A stretch of 64,000 nt of DNA from Pseudomonas baetica (GTDB taxonomy: Bacteria; Pseudomonadota; Gammaproteobacteria; Pseudomonadales; Pseudomonadaceae): positions 4,522,001 to 4,586,000 of the forward strand of contig NZ_PHHE01000001.1 in the NCBI RefSeq assembly GCF_002813455.1, given 5' to 3'. This document shows, one piece after another, positions 8,728 through 20,100 of this stretch. Each line of letters starts with the position of its first letter. Position 1 is the first letter of the stretch. The position numbers were made by a program, and so were the translations under genes. The notes under the pieces are model-generated. The model worked only from the letters and a program-made list of their open reading frames with translations, was not told the DNA's origin and searched no databases.

Positions 8728-9312
8728 TCAGGCCTTCTGGCTGTGCAGGTTTTTCATCGCACGGTTCCATTCACCGGCGAGGATATCCGGCAGCACGCCG
8801 AGGGCAAAATCGATGCTGGCATCGAGTTTTTCCTGTTCGGCGCGTGGCGCACGACCCAGGACGAAATTTGAAACCATACTGGCGACGCCCGGGTGGCCGA
8901 TGCCAAGCCGCAGGCGGTAGAACGTATTCTGATTGCCCAGTTGCGCGATGATGTCGCGCAACCCGTTGTGACCGCCATGGCCGCCGCCCTGCTTGAGCTT
9001 GGCGACGCCCGGAGGCAGATCGAGTTCGTCGTGCGCCACCAGGATTTCTTCAGGCTTGATGCGGAAGAAACCGGCGAGTGCCGCCACGGCCTGGCCGCTG
9101 CGGTTCATGTAGGTGGTGGGAATCAGCAGACGAACATCCTGACCCTGATGCGAATAGCGCCCGGTCAGGCCGAAATATTTGCGATCGGCCACAAGACTCA
9201 CATTCTGTGCGTGGGCGATGCGCTCAACAAAAAGGGCCCCTGCGTTATGCCGGGTCTGTTCGTATTCAGCGCCTGGATTTCCCAGGCCAACGATCAGTTT
9301 GATGGCAGTCAC
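8728..9312 (-). CDS. pth: Peptidyl-tRNA hydrolase
   Basis: A 194-residue enzyme that releases tRNA from prematurely dropped peptidyl-tRNA in the cytoplasm. It has the GLGNPG motif with N12, the catalytic H22 in QTRHNAG, and HDELDLPPG with the catalytic Asp. The start is a GTG at 9312, preceded by an AAGGAAGG-like site. It sits between rplY (upstream) and ychF (downstream), the standard order. Confidence 0.97.
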   Translation of the reverse strand: MTAIKLIVGLGNPGAEYEQTRHNAGALFVERIAHAQNVSLVADRKYFGLTGRYSHQGQDVRLLIPTTYMNRSGQAVAALAGFFRIKPEEILVAHDELDLPPGVAKLKQGGGHGGHNGLRDIIAQLGNQNTFYRLRLGIGHPGVASMVSNFVLGRAPRAEQEKLDASIDFALGVLPDILAGEWNRAMKNLHSQKA

Positions 9313-9481
9313 GATAGGGGCCCTTCCTTGGAGTGGTGGATAACATCGCCGCGATCCGGGAAAGCGGCGAAAGTGGACGAAAATTGCTCATTTACCATGA
9401 ATGTAAACTCCGCGTTCTCGCCCGCTTTCTCGCTACGCTCAGTCCGCGATGTTTCCGGTCACTCCGGCGAACAGAGTGAAA

Positions 9482-10084
9482 TTACTCTGCTGCGCCTTCT
9501 TCGGTAGCTTCTGGAGCAACACGTGGAGCGTGGACGTTGGCAACAGCCTTGTCATCGCCGTGTGCCAGAGCAACGAATTCAACGCCTTTCGGAGCTTTGA
9601 GGTCCGAGAGGTGAATGATCGAACCGATTTCAGCGTTAGCCAGGTCGACTTCGATGAACTCAGGCAGATCTTTCGGCAGGCAAGTTACTTCGATTTCAGC
9701 AACAACGTGCGAAATCTCGCCGCCTTTCTTCACTGGAGCAGCTTCGTTGATGAAGTGCACAGGAACGATAGCGGTCAGTTTCTGGCCAGCTACAACGCGT
9801 ACGAAGTCAGCGTGCATCACGTGGCCTTTGGCCGGGTGACGTTGCAGAGCTTTGATGATTACGTTTTGCTTGGTGCCGCCAACGTTCAGCTCGATGATGT
9901 GGCTGTAAGCCGCTTCGTTTTCGAGCAGTTTGGCAACTTCTTTGGCCAGCATGCTGATGGATTCAGGGGCTTTTTCGCCACCGTAAACAACAGCTGGAAC
10001 CAGAGCGGCGAGACGACGCAGGCGGCGGCTCGCACCTTTCCCCAGGTCGGAACGCACTTCAGCATTCAGAGTAAAATCGTTCAT
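9482..10084 (-). CDS. rplY: 50S ribosomal protein L25/general stress protein Ctc
   Basis: A 200-residue protein in the long Ctc form. The N-terminal 90 residues are the 5S rRNA-binding L25 domain ([19 protein letters not shown]). The rest is the beta-rich TL5 C-terminal domain, ending in an Ala/Glu-rich tail. It binds 5S rRNA in the large subunit. It lies 143 bp after prs, with a strong terminator in between, so it probably has its own promoter. Confidence 0.97.
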   Translation of the reverse strand: MNDFTLNAEVRSDLGKGASRRLRRLAALVPAVVYGGEKAPESISMLAKEVAKLLENEAAYSHIIELNVGGTKQNVIIKALQRHPAKGHVMHADFVRVVAGQKLTAIVPVHFINEAAPVKKGGEISHVVAEIEVTCLPKDLPEFIEVDLANAEIGSIIHLSDLKAPKGVEFVALAHGDDKAVANVHAPRVAPEATEEGAAE

Positions 10085-10149
10085 TTTGTATCTCCAAAAT
10101 AGCCATGACCGGAGTGGCGTTTGCGACCAGCGCCAAACACGGTATGGGC

Positions 10150-10194
10150 AAAAAAGCCCCGCCCCGACAGGAATGCCGGGGCGGGGCGCTTTTC
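10150..10194. terminator. Intrinsic terminator after prs
   Basis: A long GC stem (GCCCCGCCCCG / CGGGGCGGGGC) with A and T tracts. On the minus strand it terminates prs before rplY. Confidence 0.85.
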
Positions 10195-10226
10195 GTCAAC
10201 GAGACATCTCGAGAAGGGCAGGGCCC

Positions 10227-11168
10227 TTAACGGAACATCGCGCTGATCGATTCTTCGTTGCTGATGCGGCGAACCGCTTCGGCAACAACCGGTGCGATAT
10301 CCAGTTGACGGATACGTGCACAGGCTTGTGCGGCAGCGGACAGCGGGATGGTGTTAGTCACCACCAGCTCGTCCAGCACGGAATTTTCGATATTCTCGAT
10401 GGCCCGACCCGACAGCACAGGGTGTGTGCAGTAGGCAAAGACCTTGGCTGCGCCATGCTCTTTCAGGGCCTTGGCCGCGTGGCACAGAGTGCCGGCGGTA
10501 TCGACCATGTCATCGACCAGAATGCAGGTACGCCCTTCGACATCACCGATGATATGCATCACTTCAGAGTGATTGGCTTTCTCACGGCGTTTGTCGATGA
10601 TCCCGAGATCCACGCCCAGCGACTTGGCAACAGCACGTGCACGCACGACGCCACCAATGTCCGGGGACACGATCATCAGGTTTTCGAAGCGCTGATCTTC
10701 AATGTCATCCACCAGAACCGGGGAGCCGTAGATGTTATCTACCGGAATATCGAAGAAACCCTGAATCTGGTCAGCATGCAGATCAACCGTGAGAACACGG
10801 TCGATGCCGACTACGGTAAGCATGTCAGCGACGACTTTCGCGCTGATAGCCACACGTGCGGAACGCGGACGGCGATCCTGACGGGCATAACCAAAATAAG
10901 GAATAACAGCAGTGATACGAGTAGCCGAGGAGCGGCGGAAGGCATCAGCCATCACTACCAGTTCCATCAGGTTATCGTTGGTCGGAGCGCAAGTCGGCTG
11001 AATAATGAAAACGTCTTTACCGCGAACGTTTTCATTGATCTCGGCAGTAATTTCGCCGTCGGAAAACTTGCCGACAGAGATGTCACCGAGAGGGATATGC
11101 AGCTGACGTACAACACGCCGAGCCAGATCGGGGTTAGCGTTCCCCGTAAAGACCATCATCTTGGACAC
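10227..11168 (-). CDS. prs: Ribose-phosphate pyrophosphokinase
   Basis: A 313-residue class I PRPP synthase, making PRPP from ribose 5-phosphate and ATP for nucleotide, His and Trp synthesis. Visible landmarks are the ATP-binding FGYARQDRR loop, [12 protein letters not shown], the flexible KRREKAN segment and the PRPP loop [10 protein letters not shown]. The start is a GTG at 11168. It follows tRNA-Gln and ispE on the same strand, a conserved Pseudomonas arrangement. Confidence 0.97.
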   Translation of the reverse strand: MSKMMVFTGNANPDLARRVVRQLHIPLGDISVGKFSDGEITAEINENVRGKDVFIIQPTCAPTNDNLMELVVMADAFRRSSATRITAVIPYFGYARQDRRPRSARVAISAKVVADMLTVVGIDRVLTVDLHADQIQGFFDIPVDNIYGSPVLVDDIEDQRFENLMIVSPDIGGVVRARAVAKSLGVDLGIIDKRREKANHSEVMHIIGDVEGRTCILVDDMVDTAGTLCHAAKALKEHGAAKVFAYCTHPVLSGRAIENIENSVLDELVVTNTIPLSAAAQACARIRQLDIAPVVAEAVRRISNEESISAMFR

Positions 11169-11213
11169 GCGCAGTACCTAGAGGCTGAGGGTAACCTGGA
11201 TGAGTATAGAAAA

Positions 11214-11288
11214 TGGCAGGGGCGGCTGGATTCGAACCAACGCATGGCAGGATCAAAACCTGCTGCCTTACCGCTTGGCGACGCCCCT
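11214..11288 (-). tRNA. tRNA-Gln (TTG)
   Basis: A 75-nt cloverleaf with acceptor AGGGGCG/CGCCCCT, anticodon TTG, T-loop GTTCGAATCC and an encoded CCA. It lies between ispE and prs and may be processed from a common transcript. Confidence 0.95.
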
Positions 11289-11324
11289 GTATCTGTTGCA
11301 TCAAGTGCCGAGCACTTGGTTCCT

Positions 11325-12176
11325 TTAGAGCAGACTTTGCAGCTTGCGATGCAACATCGAAATGTTGCTTCCTTTTGCTACAAACCCTGTAAAGGTCTCT
11401 GTCAGAAGGGCCGAGACTTTATCAGCTTCAGCTTTGCTTGGGAAGCCCCCAAACACACAACTTCCAGTTCCGGTGAGCTTTGCTTCGGTAAATTTACCTA
11501 ACAAATCCAATGCGTTACGTACTTCTGGATAACGCCTTGCAACCACCGGCAAGCAGTCATTTCGACTGTTTCCCTCGGGAACGGGGCGCACTTTAATGGG
11601 CGGCGTGTTACGTGTCAACAAAGGATCGGAAAAAATTTCTGCCGTACTTACAGAGACTTGCGGCACGAGCACCAGATACCACGGTTCTTCAGGGTCGACC
11701 GGGGTGAGTTTTTCGCCCACGCCCTCGGCAAACGCCGCGTGGCCACGGACGAAAACCGGCACGTCGGCTCCGAGCGCCAAGCCCAGTGCGGCGAGTCGAT
11801 CTTCATCCCAACCCAACTGCCACAAATAATTGAGGCCCAGCAAAGTGGTCGCCGCATTCGAACTGCCGCCACCGATGCCGCCACCCATGGGCAGAACCTT
11901 GTCGATCCAGATATCGATGCCAAGTGAACAGTCGGATTGTTCCTGCAATATTTTCGCCGCGCGCACGATCAGGTTGCTGTCGTGGGGCACGTCGGCGAAC
12001 TCGGTGTGCAGGCGGATCACGCCGTCATCGCGCACGGCAAAAGTGATTTCATCGCCGTAATCGACAAACTGAAACAGCGTCTGCAACTCGTGATAACCGT
12101 CTTCACGGCGACCGAGAATGTGCAGCATCAGGTTGAGTTTGGCCGGCGACGGCAGGGTCAGGCGTGGAGCGGTCAT
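11325..12176 (-). CDS. ispE: 4-(cytidine 5'-diphospho)-2-C-methyl-D-erythritol kinase
   Basis: A 283-residue GHMP kinase of the MEP isoprenoid pathway. It has the substrate Lys in PAKLNL (K13), the ATP loop [14 protein letters not shown] at residues 96-109 and the LGADVPVF motif with the catalytic Asp. The start is 3 bp after the lolB stop, so the two are almost certainly translated from the same message. The lolB-ispE-tRNA-prs order is conserved. Confidence 0.97.
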   Translation of the reverse strand: MTAPRLTLPSPAKLNLMLHILGRREDGYHELQTLFQFVDYGDEITFAVRDDGVIRLHTEFADVPHDSNLIVRAAKILQEQSDCSLGIDIWIDKVLPMGGGIGGGSSNAATTLLGLNYLWQLGWDEDRLAALGLALGADVPVFVRGHAAFAEGVGEKLTPVDPEEPWYLVLVPQVSVSTAEIFSDPLLTRNTPPIKVRPVPEGNSRNDCLPVVARRYPEVRNALDLLGKFTEAKLTGTGSCVFGGFPSKAEADKVSALLTETFTGFVAKGSNISMLHRKLQSLL

Positions 12177-12179
12177 GCG

Positions 12180-12797
12180 TTATTGCCCCAGTTTGCGCGG
12201 TTGCCAGGTCTTGATCACCAGCGTCACGTCCAGGTCAGTGCCATGCAGCTTGATGCGCTCGGGCAACCAGTAACCATTTTGTTCGGTGTAGGCGGTGTAC
12301 TCGACTTTCCAGCCATCCTGTTCAAGGTTGGCCAGGCGGCTGTCGGCATCCAGGCTCAAACGGCTTTTGCTGTCCGGTGCCGGCAGGCCACGGACCCACC
12401 AGGCGAGGTTCGAAACCGGCAGTTTCCAGCCAAGCTGTTCTTCGAGCAGCGCTTCCGGCGACTGCGATTCGTAGCGGCCCTGATTGGCCACTTCCAGCGA
12501 CACCTTGCCCGGACGCCCGGTCAGGCGTGCCGCGCCACGGCCCAGCGGACCCGACAGACGAATGTCGTAATAGTCCTGACGTTGCAGCCAGAACAACGTG
12601 CCGCTACCGGAGTCTTTCGGGGCACGGATGCCGATCTTGCCGTCAATCTGCCAGCCATCGAGGCCGGTCAGTTGCTGTTTGTTCGCGGCCCATTGAGCGG
12701 GGCTGCCGTGGCCCTCGACCGATTCACGAGCGCCGAAGCCCGCGCAACCGGCGAGCAGGGCGATGAAGCTGAAAACAATAACGTGGCGCAAAAACAT
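12180..12797 (-). CDS. lolB: Outer-membrane lipoprotein receptor LolB
   Basis: A 205-residue lipoprotein with a signal peptide and lipobox LLAGC (C18). LolB takes lipoproteins from periplasmic LolA and inserts them into the outer membrane. The [10 protein letters not shown] and [11 protein letters not shown] stretches are typical of the LolB beta-barrel-like fold. It begins 3 bp after the stop of the TPR gene. Confidence 0.95.
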   Translation of the reverse strand: MFLRHVIVFSFIALLAGCAGFGARESVEGHGSPAQWAANKQQLTGLDGWQIDGKIGIRAPKDSGSGTLFWLQRQDYYDIRLSGPLGRGAARLTGRPGKVSLEVANQGRYESQSPEALLEEQLGWKLPVSNLAWWVRGLPAPDSKSRLSLDADSRLANLEQDGWKVEYTAYTEQNGYWLPERIKLHGTDLDVTLVIKTWQPRKLGQ

Positions 12798-12800
12798 GAG

Positions 12801-14525
12801 TTAAAGAGTCTCTGATCCGGTCAGGCGCTTGATGGTGCTGCGCAGAATGGTGCTGTCGGGCTGATCCTTGAGGAATTTGCCCCAGATTTGTTTGGCTTCG
12901 CGCTGGTTGCCCTTGGTCCACAACACTTCGCCCAAATGTGCGGCGACTTCGTGGTCCGGGAAACGCTCCAGCGCCTGACGCAGATATTTTTCGGCGTCGT
13001 CCAGATTGCCCATGCGATAGTTCACCCAGCCAAGGCTGTCGAGTACCGCCGGGTCTTCCGGATTGATCTTGTGTGCCTGCTCGATGAGTGCCTTGGCTTC
13101 AGCGTAGCGGGTCGTACGGTCAGACAGGGTGTAGCCCAAAGCGTTCAGCGCCATGGCGTTGTCCGGATCACGCTTGATGATCAGGCGCAGGTCTTTTTCC
13201 ATCTGCGCCAGGTCATTGCGTTTTTCCGCCAGCATGGCCCGGGTGTACAGCAGGTTCAGATCGTCCGGGTATTGCAGCAAGGCTTGCTGCAAGACTTTCC
13301 AGGCCTTGTCGTCCTGTTTGTTGGCCGACAGGGTTTCCGATTCGATGAGGTACAACTGGACCGCGTAATCCGGTTGTTCGTCACGCTCGGTTGCCAGTTT
13401 GCTTTGTGCTTCGGCGGTCTTGCCGTTGTTCATCAGAATATCGGCCTGACGTAATTGCGCAGGCAGATAATCATTACCGGGGCCGACCTGGGCATATTCG
13501 ATCAACGCGCCCTGCGGGTCGTTACGCTCTTCAGCGATGCGACCGAGGTTCAGGTGCGCCGAATCGACATGACTTTCCCGGGCGATCAGGTCTTCCAGAT
13601 AACCTTTGGCCTCATCCCAGGCCTTGGCTTCCAGGCAGACCAGAGCCAGCGAGTAACGCAGTTCATCGTCTTCCGGGTATTGCTGAACGAGGCTGGAGAA
13701 CTCGGCCTTGGCGTCGTCCATCCGGTCCTGTTCAACCAGCATGCGCGCGTAAGTCAGGCGCAGGCGCTTGTCGTCCGGGTATTTTTTGATGTTCTTTTTC
13801 AGCAGCGGCAAGGCTTCGTCGCCACGGCTCAACAGTTGAAGCAGGCGTGCACGCAGCAGGATCGGCGCGATTTCGCCGTCATCCGGCGGATTGTCTTCGA
13901 GCAGGGCCAGGGCGGCTTTGTTGTCGCCATCCTGTTGCAAGAGCAGGGCTTTGCCGAAAATCAGCTGGCTGTTGTTCGGGTGACGCTGCAGCAGACGGTC
14001 GAAACTTTTCATCAGGCCGTTGCGGGTTTCCTGATCGGTATCGGCCGCCGACAGTGCGAGGAAGTCGAAATGGGTATCGCCCTTGCCTTGCAGGACTTTC
14101 TCCATATAGACCATCGAGTCGTCGTAACGCCCGGCACGTGCCAGTTGCACGGCGGCGGCGCGTTGCGCTTCGAGGTCGTCCGGGGCGTTTTTCGCCCAGA
14201 TCAGCGCGGTATCGAGGGCCGGTTGATCGGCGCCCAGGTACTCGGCGATACGGAATGCACGCTCGGAGACGCCCGGATCCTGAGTGTTGATGGCCTGGGT
14301 CACGTAGTTGTCCAGGGCAATGTCGAAACGATTGCGCTGGCCGGCGAGTTCGGCGCTCAGCAGGCTGAACACGGTTTCTTCGCTGAACGAGCTGTAAACC
14401 TTTGGCTTTTCAGGCGCGGGCGTGGTGTCTTCGACCGACGGCGTACCGTCCGGCGCAACGGGGGCCAGGGCCTGGCAGCCGCTGAGGAAGACAAAAGCAA
14501 GGAGCAACGCGGAGGATCTATTCAT
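12801..14525 (-). CDS. TPR-repeat lipoprotein
   Basis: A 574-residue lipoprotein (lipobox LSGC, C17) built mostly of tetratricopeptide repeats, with clear units such as NAMALNALGYTLSD and AVLDSLGWVNYRMGNLDDAEKYLRQAL near the C-terminus. It corresponds by position to P. aeruginosa PA4667. It is expected to face the periplasm from a membrane anchor and act as a protein-interaction scaffold; the partner is unknown. It is first in the unit with lolB and ispE, and divergent from hemA across 182 bp. Confidence 0.88.
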   Translation of the reverse strand: MNRSSALLLAFVFLSGCQALAPVAPDGTPSVEDTTPAPEKPKVYSSFSEETVFSLLSAELAGQRNRFDIALDNYVTQAINTQDPGVSERAFRIAEYLGADQPALDTALIWAKNAPDDLEAQRAAAVQLARAGRYDDSMVYMEKVLQGKGDTHFDFLALSAADTDQETRNGLMKSFDRLLQRHPNNSQLIFGKALLLQQDGDNKAALALLEDNPPDDGEIAPILLRARLLQLLSRGDEALPLLKKNIKKYPDDKRLRLTYARMLVEQDRMDDAKAEFSSLVQQYPEDDELRYSLALVCLEAKAWDEAKGYLEDLIARESHVDSAHLNLGRIAEERNDPQGALIEYAQVGPGNDYLPAQLRQADILMNNGKTAEAQSKLATERDEQPDYAVQLYLIESETLSANKQDDKAWKVLQQALLQYPDDLNLLYTRAMLAEKRNDLAQMEKDLRLIIKRDPDNAMALNALGYTLSDRTTRYAEAKALIEQAHKINPEDPAVLDSLGWVNYRMGNLDDAEKYLRQALERFPDHEVAAHLGEVLWTKGNQREAKQIWGKFLKDQPDSTILRSTIKRLTGSETL

Positions 14526-14707
14526 ATAGGAAGAGGACGACTAACCTGCGGTCGGATCATCATGACACAAGCCTTCGGCCAAACATAACCGAGTCTCAAT
14601 TGTGCCCATTATAGGGGCGGACAATTGGGACAATAGTCAGCGGTAGTTGTTCTGAATCTGGCGAAGGTGGACAATTGCCGGCTTCACGTCACCATCAGCG
14701 ACCTTGA

Positions 14708-15994
14708 ATGGCCTTCCTTGCACTCGGTATTAACCACAAGACTGCTTCTGTAGACGTCCGCGAGCGCGTGGCCTTTACCCCTGAGCAATTGGTTGAGGCC
14801 TTGCAGCAGCTCTGCCGACTGACCGACAGCCGCGAAGCTGCGATCCTCTCCACCTGCAATCGCAGTGAGCTTTATATAGAACAGGATCAGCTTTCGGCCG
14901 ATATCGTGCTGCGCTGGCTGGCCGACTATCACCATTTAAGCCTCGATGAGCTGCGCGCGAGTGCTTATGTGCATGAAGATGATGCGGCAGTTCGTCACAT
15001 GATGCGCGTCGCCTCCGGGCTCGACTCGCTGGTACTGGGCGAACCGCAGATTCTCGGCCAGATGAAATCGGCCTACGCTGTGGCCCGCGAAGCCGGCACC
15101 ATCGGCCCGCTGCTGGGGCGACTGTTTCAGGCAACGTTCAATGCCGCCAAGCAGGTGCGAACCGACACCGCCATCGGTGAAAACCCGGTGTCCGTGGCGT
15201 TTGCGGCGGTCAGCCTGGCGAAACAGATTTTCAGTGATTTGCAACGCAGCCAGGCCTTGCTGATCGGCGCCGGCGAGACCATCACCCTGGTCGCCCGCCA
15301 TCTGCATGAGCTGGGGGTCAAGCGCATCGTCGTCGCCAACCGCACGCTGGAGCGCGCCAGCTTGTTGGCCGAGCAGTTCGGCGCCCACGCGGTGTTGCTC
15401 TCGGACATTCCGGCGGAACTGGTGCGCAGCGATATCGTCATCAGTTCGACCGCCAGTCAGTTACCGATTCTCGGCAAGGGCGCGGTCGAGAGCGCGCTGA
15501 AGCTGCGCAAGCACAAGCCGATCTTCATGGTCGACATCGCCGTTCCCCGGGACATCGAACCGGAAGTCGGCGAGTTGGACGACGTTTACCTGTATAGCGT
15601 CGACGATCTCCACGAAGTGGTCGCCGAAAACCTCAAGAGCCGCCAAGGCGCGGCGCAAGCGGCCGAAGAGATGGTCTCGGTCGGCGCCGACGATTTTATG
15701 GTGCGCCTGCGCGAACTGGCGGCAGTCGACGTGCTCAAGGCCTATCGTCAACAGAGCGAACGCCTGCGCGACGAAGAGCTGCAAAAAGCCCTGCGTCTGC
15801 TGGCTAACGGCGGCAACGCCGAAGATGTGCTCGGCCAATTGGCCCGTGGCCTGACCAATAAACTCTTGCACGCACCCAGCGTGCAATTGAAAAAGCTTTC
15901 TGCCGAAGGCCGCCTCGATGCGCTGGCCATGGCCCAGGAACTCTTTGCCCTCGAGGGCTCACCGGATAGCTTTTCGGATAAAAAACCGCAATGA
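14708..15994 (+). CDS. hemA: Glutamyl-tRNA reductase
   Basis: A 428-residue enzyme catalysing the first committed step of C5-pathway tetrapyrrole synthesis (glutamyl-tRNA to glutamate-1-semialdehyde). The catalytic Cys is C50 in STCNRSE. The NADPH-binding LLIGAGE motif lies near residue 180, and a C-terminal dimerisation helix follows. Its last codons overlap prfA in an ATGA arrangement, so the two are translationally coupled, as in many gammaproteobacteria. Confidence 0.97.
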   Translation: MAFLALGINHKTASVDVRERVAFTPEQLVEALQQLCRLTDSREAAILSTCNRSELYIEQDQLSADIVLRWLADYHHLSLDELRASAYVHEDDAAVRHMMRVASGLDSLVLGEPQILGQMKSAYAVAREAGTIGPLLGRLFQATFNAAKQVRTDTAIGENPVSVAFAAVSLAKQIFSDLQRSQALLIGAGETITLVARHLHELGVKRIVVANRTLERASLLAEQFGAHAVLLSDIPAELVRSDIVISSTASQLPILGKGAVESALKLRKHKPIFMVDIAVPRDIEPEVGELDDVYLYSVDDLHEVVAENLKSRQGAAQAAEEMVSVGADDFMVRLRELAAVDVLKAYRQQSERLRDEELQKALRLLANGGNAEDVLGQLARGLTNKLLHAPSVQLKKLSAEGRLDALAMAQELFALEGSPDSFSDKKPQ

Positions 15995-17073
15995 AAGCGT
16001 CACTGCTCAATAAGCTGGATGTTCTCCAGGACCGTTTCGAGGAACTGACCGCGTTGCTCGGCGACGGCGAAGTCATTTCCGATCAGGCCAAATTTCGCGC
16101 TTATTCCAAGGAATACGCTGAACTCGAGCCGGTCGTAAACGCCTATAAAAAGCTGCTCAGCGTACAAGGTGATCTTGAAGGCGCGCAGGCGCTGCTCAAG
16201 GACAACGACCCGGACATGCGTGAAATGGCCGTGGAAGAAGTCCGCGAAGCCAAGGAATTGCTGGTCACGCTGGAATCCGACCTGCAACGCATGCTGCTGC
16301 CCAAGGATCCCAACGACGGGCGCAATGTCTTTCTCGAAATTCGCGCCGGCACCGGTGGCGACGAGGCGGCGATCTTCTCTGGCGACCTGTTCCGCATGTA
16401 CTCGCGTTACGCCGAACGCCGTGGCTGGCGTGTGGAGATCCTCTCGGAAAACGAAGGCGAACACGGTGGCTATAAAGAAGTCATCGCCCGCATCGAAGGT
16501 GACAACGTTTACGGCAAGCTGAAATTCGAATCCGGCGCGCACCGCGTACAGCGTGTGCCCGCCACCGAATCCCAAGGCCGTATCCATACCTCGGCCTGCA
16601 CCGTGGCGGTATTGCCGGAGCCGGACGAGCGCGAAGCCATCGAGATCAACCCGGCGGATTTGCGCGTCGACACGTTCCGCTCCTCCGGAGCCGGCGGTCA
16701 GCACGTCAACACCACCGACTCGGCGATCCGCATCACGCACATACCGACCGGCACCGTCGTCGAGTGTCAGGAAGAGCGCTCCCAGCACAAGAACCGTGCC
16801 CGGGCGATGGCGTGGCTGTCGGCCAAGCTCAACGATCAGCAAACCGCCGCGGCGGCCAATGCAATCGCCAGCGAGCGTAAATTGCTCGTCGGTTCCGGTG
16901 ATCGTTCCGAGCGCATTCGCACCTATAACTATGCTCAAGGCCGGGTCACCGACCATCGCGTCAACCTGACCCTGTACTCGCTCGATGAAATTCTCGCCGG
17001 CGGCGTGGAGGCGGTGATCGAGCCGTTGCTGGCCGAATACCAGGCTGACCAACTCGCTGCGATAGGTGAATAA
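15991..17073 (+). CDS. prfA: Peptide chain release factor 1
   Basis: A 360-residue RF1. It has the PAT stop-codon recognition tripeptide at residues 190-192 and the GGQ hydrolysis motif at residues 235-237, whose Gln is methylated by the product of the next gene, prmC. It terminates translation at UAA and UAG. It overlaps hemA by 4 bp, and prmC begins at the next base after its stop. Confidence 0.98.
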   Translation: MKASLLNKLDVLQDRFEELTALLGDGEVISDQAKFRAYSKEYAELEPVVNAYKKLLSVQGDLEGAQALLKDNDPDMREMAVEEVREAKELLVTLESDLQRMLLPKDPNDGRNVFLEIRAGTGGDEAAIFSGDLFRMYSRYAERRGWRVEILSENEGEHGGYKEVIARIEGDNVYGKLKFESGAHRVQRVPATESQGRIHTSACTVAVLPEPDEREAIEINPADLRVDTFRSSGAGGQHVNTTDSAIRITHIPTGTVVECQEERSQHKNRARAMAWLSAKLNDQQTAAAANAIASERKLLVGSGDRSERIRTYNYAQGRVTDHRVNLTLYSLDEILAGGVEAVIEPLLAEYQADQLAAIGE

Positions 17074-17904
17074 ATGACCATCATTGCCAGCCTGTTGCGC
17101 GCCGCCGAACTGCCGGACTCGCCCACCGCGCGTCTGGACGCCGAACTGCTTCTGGCGGCGGCGCTGGGTAAGTCGCGCAGTTTTCTCCACACCTGGCCCG
17201 AGCGCATTGTGCCAACGGAAGCCGCGCAGACCTTTGCTGCCTACCTGCAACGTCGTCGTGGCGGCGAGCCAGTGGCTTACATTCTTGGTCAGCAAGGTTT
17301 CTGGAAACTTGATCTGGAAGTCGCGCCGCATACGCTGATCCCGCGCCCCGACACTGAACTGCTGGTGGAAGCAGCGTTGGAGTTATTGCCCGCGACCCCG
17401 GCCAAAGTCCTCGACCTCGGTACTGGTAGCGGCGCGATTGCCCTGGCTCTGGCCAGTGAGCGTCCGGCGTGGCAGGTTACTGCGGTGGATCGCATTCTGG
17501 AAGCCGTGGCCCTGGCCGAGCGCAATCGCCAGCGCCTGAGCCTGAACAACGCCATCGTGCTGAGCAGCCATTGGTTCAGCGCCCTTGAAGGCCAGCGTTT
17601 TGAGCTGATCATCAGCAACCCGCCGTACATCGCGTCCGCCGATCCGCATCTGGTCGAAGGCGATGTGCGCTTCGAACCGGCCAGTGCGCTGGTGGCCGGT
17701 GAGGATGGGCTCGACGATCTGCGTCTGATCGTCACCCAGGCGCCGGATCATCTGGACGCCGGTGGCTGGCTGATGCTCGAACACGGCTATGATCAAGCCG
17801 AAGCCGTGCGCGATCTGTTGATCACTCGTGGTTTCGAAGAAGTCCACAGCCGTACCGATCTGGGCGGCCATCAACGCATCAGCCTGGGGCGCCTGCCGTG
17901 CTGA
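17074..17904 (+). CDS. prmC: Release factor glutamine methyltransferase
   Basis: A 276-residue SAM-dependent enzyme that methylates the GGQ glutamine of RF1 and RF2. The SAM loop is DLGTGSG (114-120) and the active-site motif is NPPY (182-185). The N-terminal helical domain (1-80) binds the release factor. It lies directly after prfA (no gap) and overlaps moeB by 7 bp. Confidence 0.97.
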   Translation: MTIIASLLRAAELPDSPTARLDAELLLAAALGKSRSFLHTWPERIVPTEAAQTFAAYLQRRRGGEPVAYILGQQGFWKLDLEVAPHTLIPRPDTELLVEAALELLPATPAKVLDLGTGSGAIALALASERPAWQVTAVDRILEAVALAERNRQRLSLNNAIVLSSHWFSALEGQRFELIISNPPYIASADPHLVEGDVRFEPASALVAGEDGLDDLRLIVTQAPDHLDAGGWLMLEHGYDQAEAVRDLLITRGFEEVHSRTDLGGHQRISLGRLPC

Positions 17905-18653
17905 ATGATCAGGAGTTGCTGCGCTACAGCCGGCAGATTCTGCTGCAACACATCGACATCGATGGGCAATTGAAGCTCAAGGAAAGCCGCGTGCTGATCG
18001 TCGGTCTCGGCGGTCTGGGTGCGCCGGTTGCCTTGTATCTGGCGGCGGCAGGTGTCGGCGAACTGCATCTGGCGGATTTCGACACGGTCGATCTGACCAA
18101 CCTGCAACGCCAGATCATTCATGACACCGACAGCGTCGGCATGAGCAAGGTCGACTCGGCGCTCAAGCGTCTGGGGGCGATCAATCCCGAGATCAACCTG
18201 GTCGCTCATCGTCAGGCGCTGGATGAGGATTCCCTTGCCGCCGTTGTGGCGGCGGTGGATCTGGTGCTCGATTGTTCCGATAATTTTTCCACCCGCGAAG
18301 CGGTCAACGCCGCGTGTGTGGCTGCGCGTAAACCGTTGGTCAGCGGTGCGGCGATTCGCCTGGAAGGGCAGCTCTCCGTCTTCGATCCGCGTCGCGCCGA
18401 GAGCCCGTGCTACCACTGTCTGTACGGCCACGGCAGCGAAGCCGAACTGACCTGCAGCGAGGCCGGCGTGATCGGGCCGCTGGTGGGGCTGGTCGGCAGT
18501 CTGCAGGCGCTTGAGGCGTTGAAAGTCTTGGTCGGCTTCGGTGAGCCGCTGGTTGGCCGTTTGCTGTTGATCGATGCCTTGGGCTCGCGTTTCCGCGAGT
18601 TGCGAGTCAAGCGTGATCCAGGTTGCAGTGTCTGTGGGGCGCACCATGCGTGA
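17898..18653 (+). CDS. moeB: MoeB/ThiF-type adenylyltransferase
   Basis: A 251-residue E1-like enzyme that adenylates the C-terminus of a small sulfur-carrier protein (MoaD, or ThiS-like). It shows VGLGGLGAP (nucleotide loop), [10 protein letters not shown], the catalytic-type [10 protein letters not shown], and two zinc-binding CxxC pairs (CYHC and CSVC). The start is a GTG at 17898 overlapping prmC; the end overlaps murI by 8 bp. MoeB is the usual name at this locus, but a ThiF role cannot be excluded from sequence alone. Confidence 0.92.
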   Translation: MLNDQELLRYSRQILLQHIDIDGQLKLKESRVLIVGLGGLGAPVALYLAAAGVGELHLADFDTVDLTNLQRQIIHDTDSVGMSKVDSALKRLGAINPEINLVAHRQALDEDSLAAVVAAVDLVLDCSDNFSTREAVNAACVAARKPLVSGAAIRLEGQLSVFDPRRAESPCYHCLYGHGSEAELTCSEAGVIGPLVGLVGSLQALEALKVLVGFGEPLVGRLLLIDALGSRFRELRVKRDPGCSVCGAHHA

Positions 18654-19437
18654 GGCGCCGGTCGGCGTGTTCGATTCCGGTGTCGGCGGCTTGTCGGTAT
18701 TGGCGGAAATCCAGCGCTTGCTGCCCAATGAGTCACTGCTGTATTTCGCCGATTGCGGGCACATTCCTTATGGTGAGAAAACTCCGGAATTCATCCGCCA
18801 GCGTTGCAGCGTGATGGCCGGTTTTTTCCGCGAGCAGGGCGCCAAGGCTTTGGTGGTCGCCTGCAATACCGCGACGGTAGCGGCTGCTGCCGATCTGCGC
18901 CGTGACTTTCCCGACTGGCCGATCGTTGGCATGGAGCCAGCGGTGAAACCGGCGGCCGCAGCAACTCGCAGTGGTGTGGTCGGCGTACTGGCCACCACTG
19001 GCACCTTGCAAAGTGCCAAGTTCGCCGCTTTGCTCGACCGCTTTGCCACTGATGTGCGCGTGATTACGCAACCGTGTCCGGGTCTGGTCGAGTTGATCGA
19101 AAGTGGCGATCTGCACAGCGCCGAGTTGCGCCAGTTGCTGCAAAGCTATGTCGATCCGCTGCTGGCCAAGGGTTGCGACACCATTATTCTCGGCTGCACG
19201 CACTATCCCTTTCTCAAGCCGATGCTCAAGTCGATGATCCCCGCGGACATCAGCCTGATCGATACCGGCGCCGCTGTGGCGCGGCAACTTCAGCGCTTAT
19301 TGGTCGAGCGCAATCTGCTCGCCGAGGGGCCAAGTCAAGCGACGAAATTCTGGACCAGCGCCGATCCGGGTCATTTCAGAAAAGTCCTTCCTGTGCTGTG
19401 GCATTCGTCTGGCAGCGTAAAACCCTTCGATTTGTAA
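18646..19437 (+). CDS. murI: Glutamate racemase
   Basis: A 263-residue cofactor-independent racemase making D-glutamate for peptidoglycan. The two catalytic cysteines are C73 (VACNTATVA) and C184 (LGCTHYPF); [12 protein letters not shown] lies at the N-terminus. I use the ATG at 18646, inside the end of moeB. The longer reading frame from 18574 has no family support. Confidence 0.96.
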   Translation: MREAPVGVFDSGVGGLSVLAEIQRLLPNESLLYFADCGHIPYGEKTPEFIRQRCSVMAGFFREQGAKALVVACNTATVAAAADLRRDFPDWPIVGMEPAVKPAAAATRSGVVGVLATTGTLQSAKFAALLDRFATDVRVITQPCPGLVELIESGDLHSAELRQLLQSYVDPLLAKGCDTIILGCTHYPFLKPMLKSMIPADISLIDTGAAVARQLQRLLVERNLLAEGPSQATKFWTSADPGHFRKVLPVLWHSSGSVKPFDL

Positions 19438-19550
19438 AAATAATGTGAAACAAACATGGAAATCGGCTGAACTTCTGTTCGAGCGCAGATTTCTATAGCG
19501 TTGAATCACCTTAAAAACCAAACGATCGTTCCGGAAAGGGAAGTTTCAAA

Positions 19551-20069
19551 GTGAAGCGACTATTCTGCTTGGCCGCGATTGCGGCCGCACTGATGGGGCA
19601 AAGCATTACTGCACAAGCTGCCGGCGTTGAATTCGCCGTCGGTGCTACCAGCGATTCGACCATGACTTATCGCCTGGGGATGAATTTTGACTGGGACAAG
19701 AGCTGGCTACAGAGTGACGTCGGTCGCCTGACCGGTTACTGGAGTGGCGCCTATACCTACTGGGAAGGTGACAAGACGTCCAGCAACAACAGCCTGTCGT
19801 TCTCGCCTGTATTCGTTTACGAGTTTGCCGGTCAGTCGGTCAAACCGTATATCGAGGCGGGGATTGGTGTAGCGGCGTTCTCCAACACCCAATACGAATC
19901 GAACAATCTCGGCGGCTCCTTCCAGTTCGAAGACCGTATCGGGTTTGGTCTGCGTTTCAATGGCGGGCATGAAGTCGGGATTCGTGCGACGCACTATTCC
20001 AACGCCGGCCTGGCCAGCGACAACGACGGTGTAGAAAGCTACGCGCTGCATTACACGATGCCACTGTAA
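19551..20069 (+). CDS. pagL: Lipid A 3-O-deacylase PagL
   Basis: A 172-residue outer-membrane beta-barrel enzyme that removes the 3-position acyl chain from lipid A, reducing endotoxicity. A signal peptide ends near AQA (about residue 22-23). The catalytic triad is visible as H148 and S150 in HYSNAGL, plus E162. The start is a GTG at 19551. It follows murI by 113 bp, the same order as P. aeruginosa PA4661-PA4662, and is probably separately transcribed. Confidence 0.92.
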   Translation: MKRLFCLAAIAAALMGQSITAQAAGVEFAVGATSDSTMTYRLGMNFDWDKSWLQSDVGRLTGYWSGAYTYWEGDKTSSNNSLSFSPVFVYEFAGQSVKPYIEAGIGVAAFSNTQYESNNLGGSFQFEDRIGFGLRFNGGHEVGIRATHYSNAGLASDNDGVESYALHYTMPL

Positions 20070-20100
20070 GAACGACGTTCCAACAGCCTGCATCAAACCT

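Noticed and set aside
10086-11501. 471-codon open frame on the plus strand
   Set aside because: It runs antisense through prs and across tRNA-Gln into ispE, so it cannot be a real gene.
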